A stretch of DNA of 13,676 nucleotides from Pontimonas sp. (lineage in GTDB: Bacteria; Actinomycetota; Actinomycetes; Actinomycetales; Microbacteriaceae): contig JALQXU010000013.1 in NCBI GenBank assembly GCA_023263045.1, positions 1-13,676 on the forward strand, written 5' to 3'. Within the stretch, counting starts at the first letter, position 1; each line of letters begins with the position of its first letter. This document shows, in pieces, positions 13,033-13,676 of the stretch. Under the pieces are notes generated by a model. It saw nothing but the letters and a program-made list of their open reading frames with translations. It did no database searches and was not told the origin of the DNA. The position numbers and the translations under genes are program-made.

Positions 13033-13661
13033 TTCCCGTTTCTTTTCTGGCGCACCCGCCAGACCACCCACACCACGACAGCAATGCTGACGATGCTGAG
13101 GAAGCCGACAATCAAAATCGGGTCACGAGGTTCTTCCTCAACTACAACGCCCTCTGAACTACTCGCCGTGACCACTGTCTCGGGAGTGGTCTCTTCCGAG
13201 GCGAGCTCCCTCGCTACACCGCACTCGGCGGGGGTTTCGTAACCGACTGCCGGTGAGTGTGACGCAGCGGGAGCGAACTCAAACGTGTAGCTCTCTGACA
13301 GGCTGTGACCATCCGCGGAGACAAACTGGTAGACGATCTCGTAGGTTCCTGCTTCTCCGAGTTCGACGCTGGCAGAGAGTGTCCGCTCGTCCACGAGGTG
13401 GCAACCATCGCCGTAGTAGAGACCTTGGCTATCGCGGACCGCAATGCCAAAACCTTGCCCATCGCCGGCTAAGTCGAGGTAGAGGTCGTTACTGGTGAGC
13501 GAAATGTCGACCGGACTCTCGGTCACCGTCGAACCAGGCTCGGGGGTGTAGTTCTCGACGACGTTGTGCGCGAGAGCAGGAGACCCCCCGAAAACCAGGA
13601 CAAACAAAACAAAAACCGCGAGGAGAGGGGTAACCAACAGAGTGCGCACAGTGGGTGTCAT
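13029..13661 (-). CDS. CopC-domain copper-binding protein with C-terminal membrane anchor
   Basis: A 210-residue exported protein. Residues 1-31 are a signal peptide (long hydrophobic run, then SPALA before the cut). The mature chain should start with His32 (HNVVENYTPEPGST), the N-terminal histidine ligand expected of CopC. VSADGHSLS (115-123) supplies Asp117 and His119, so the usual Cu(II) site is complete. Cys87 and Cys147 could form a disulfide. A Ser/Thr/Glu-rich spacer (about 150-180) leads to one transmembrane helix (about 181-201) and a basic tail (RVRQKRNGN), giving an outside-facing anchored domain. The likely role is copper binding or delivery at the cell surface; the partner (for example CopD) is not in the window. 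A TAGACT box precedes the ATG by 9 nt. Confidence 0.93.
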   Translation of the reverse strand: MTPTVRTLLVTPLLAVFVLFVLVFGGSPALAHNVVENYTPEPGSTVTESPVDISLTSNDLYLDLAGDGQGFGIAVRDSQGLYYGDGCHLVDERTLSASVELGEAGTYEIVYQFVSADGHSLSESYTFEFAPAASHSPAVGYETPAECGVARELASEETTPETVVTASSSEGVVVEEEPRDPILIVGFLSIVSIAVVVWVVWRVRQKRNGN

Positions 13662-13670
13662 GAGAGTCTC

Positions 13671-13676
13671 AGTCTA
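13671..13676 (-). promoter_or_regulatory. Probable -10 element of the CopC-domain gene
   Basis: Minus-strand TAGACT lies 9 nt before ATG 13661, within TAGACTGAG, the same nonamer as before rpiB. A start 6-7 nt downstream would leave only two or three leader bases. The window ends here, so any -35 cannot be seen. Confidence 0.45.

Overview
The window looks like ordinary chromosome from a high-GC Gram-positive bacterium (Actinomycetota), most likely a compact-genome relative of Microbacteriaceae. This rests on three things: a group II truncated haemoglobin and RpiB of mycobacterial type, paired ClpP1/ClpP2 subunits behind trigger factor, and a gene set (pepN, truncated globin, rpiB, nei, tig, clpP1, clpP2) that also lies close together in Mycobacterium tuberculosis (from memory, the Rv2460c-Rv2470 region). 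GC content seems to be in the high fifties by eye (not computed). Gaps are very short and there is no sign of phage, IS elements, CRISPR or recent transfer. The family assignment is an inference.

Left part (1-3066). The last 20 codons of what is probably ettA (+) converge on an acyl-CoA thioesterase II (tesB, -). tesB diverges from an unrecognised 222-residue protein (+), with only 22 bp between the two start codons. That protein converges on a truncated globin (-), and the two stop codons share one CTAG. The globin is the last gene of a minus-strand cluster that reads pepN, then an MscS-type channel, then the globin.

Middle (3089-9934). pepN (M1 aminopeptidase) is preceded on the same strand by a 379-residue DivIVA-domain coiled-coil protein. 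Divergent to that is a tight plus-strand operon: rpiB (pentose phosphate pathway), a Nei/Fpg-type DNA glycosylase and a YtcJ-like amidohydrolase. The last two overlap by ATGA.

Right part (9941-13676). tRNA-Gly(TCC) on minus and tRNA-Pro(TGG) on plus are followed by the proteostasis block tig, clpP1, clpP2. tRNA-Pro probably shares a transcript with tig. A good match to the ClgR operator lies just upstream of clpP1. clpX does not follow clpP2. Instead a convergent CopC-domain, membrane-anchored copper protein ends there, and its stop codon shares a CTAG with the clpP2 stop.

I found no undescribed multi-gene system. The points worth following are the unknown 222-residue gene and its overlapping divergent promoter, the ClgR-like box, the tRNA-Pro/tig leader, the His-rich tail of trigger factor, and a recurring TAGACT -10 element with signs of leaderless mRNAs.
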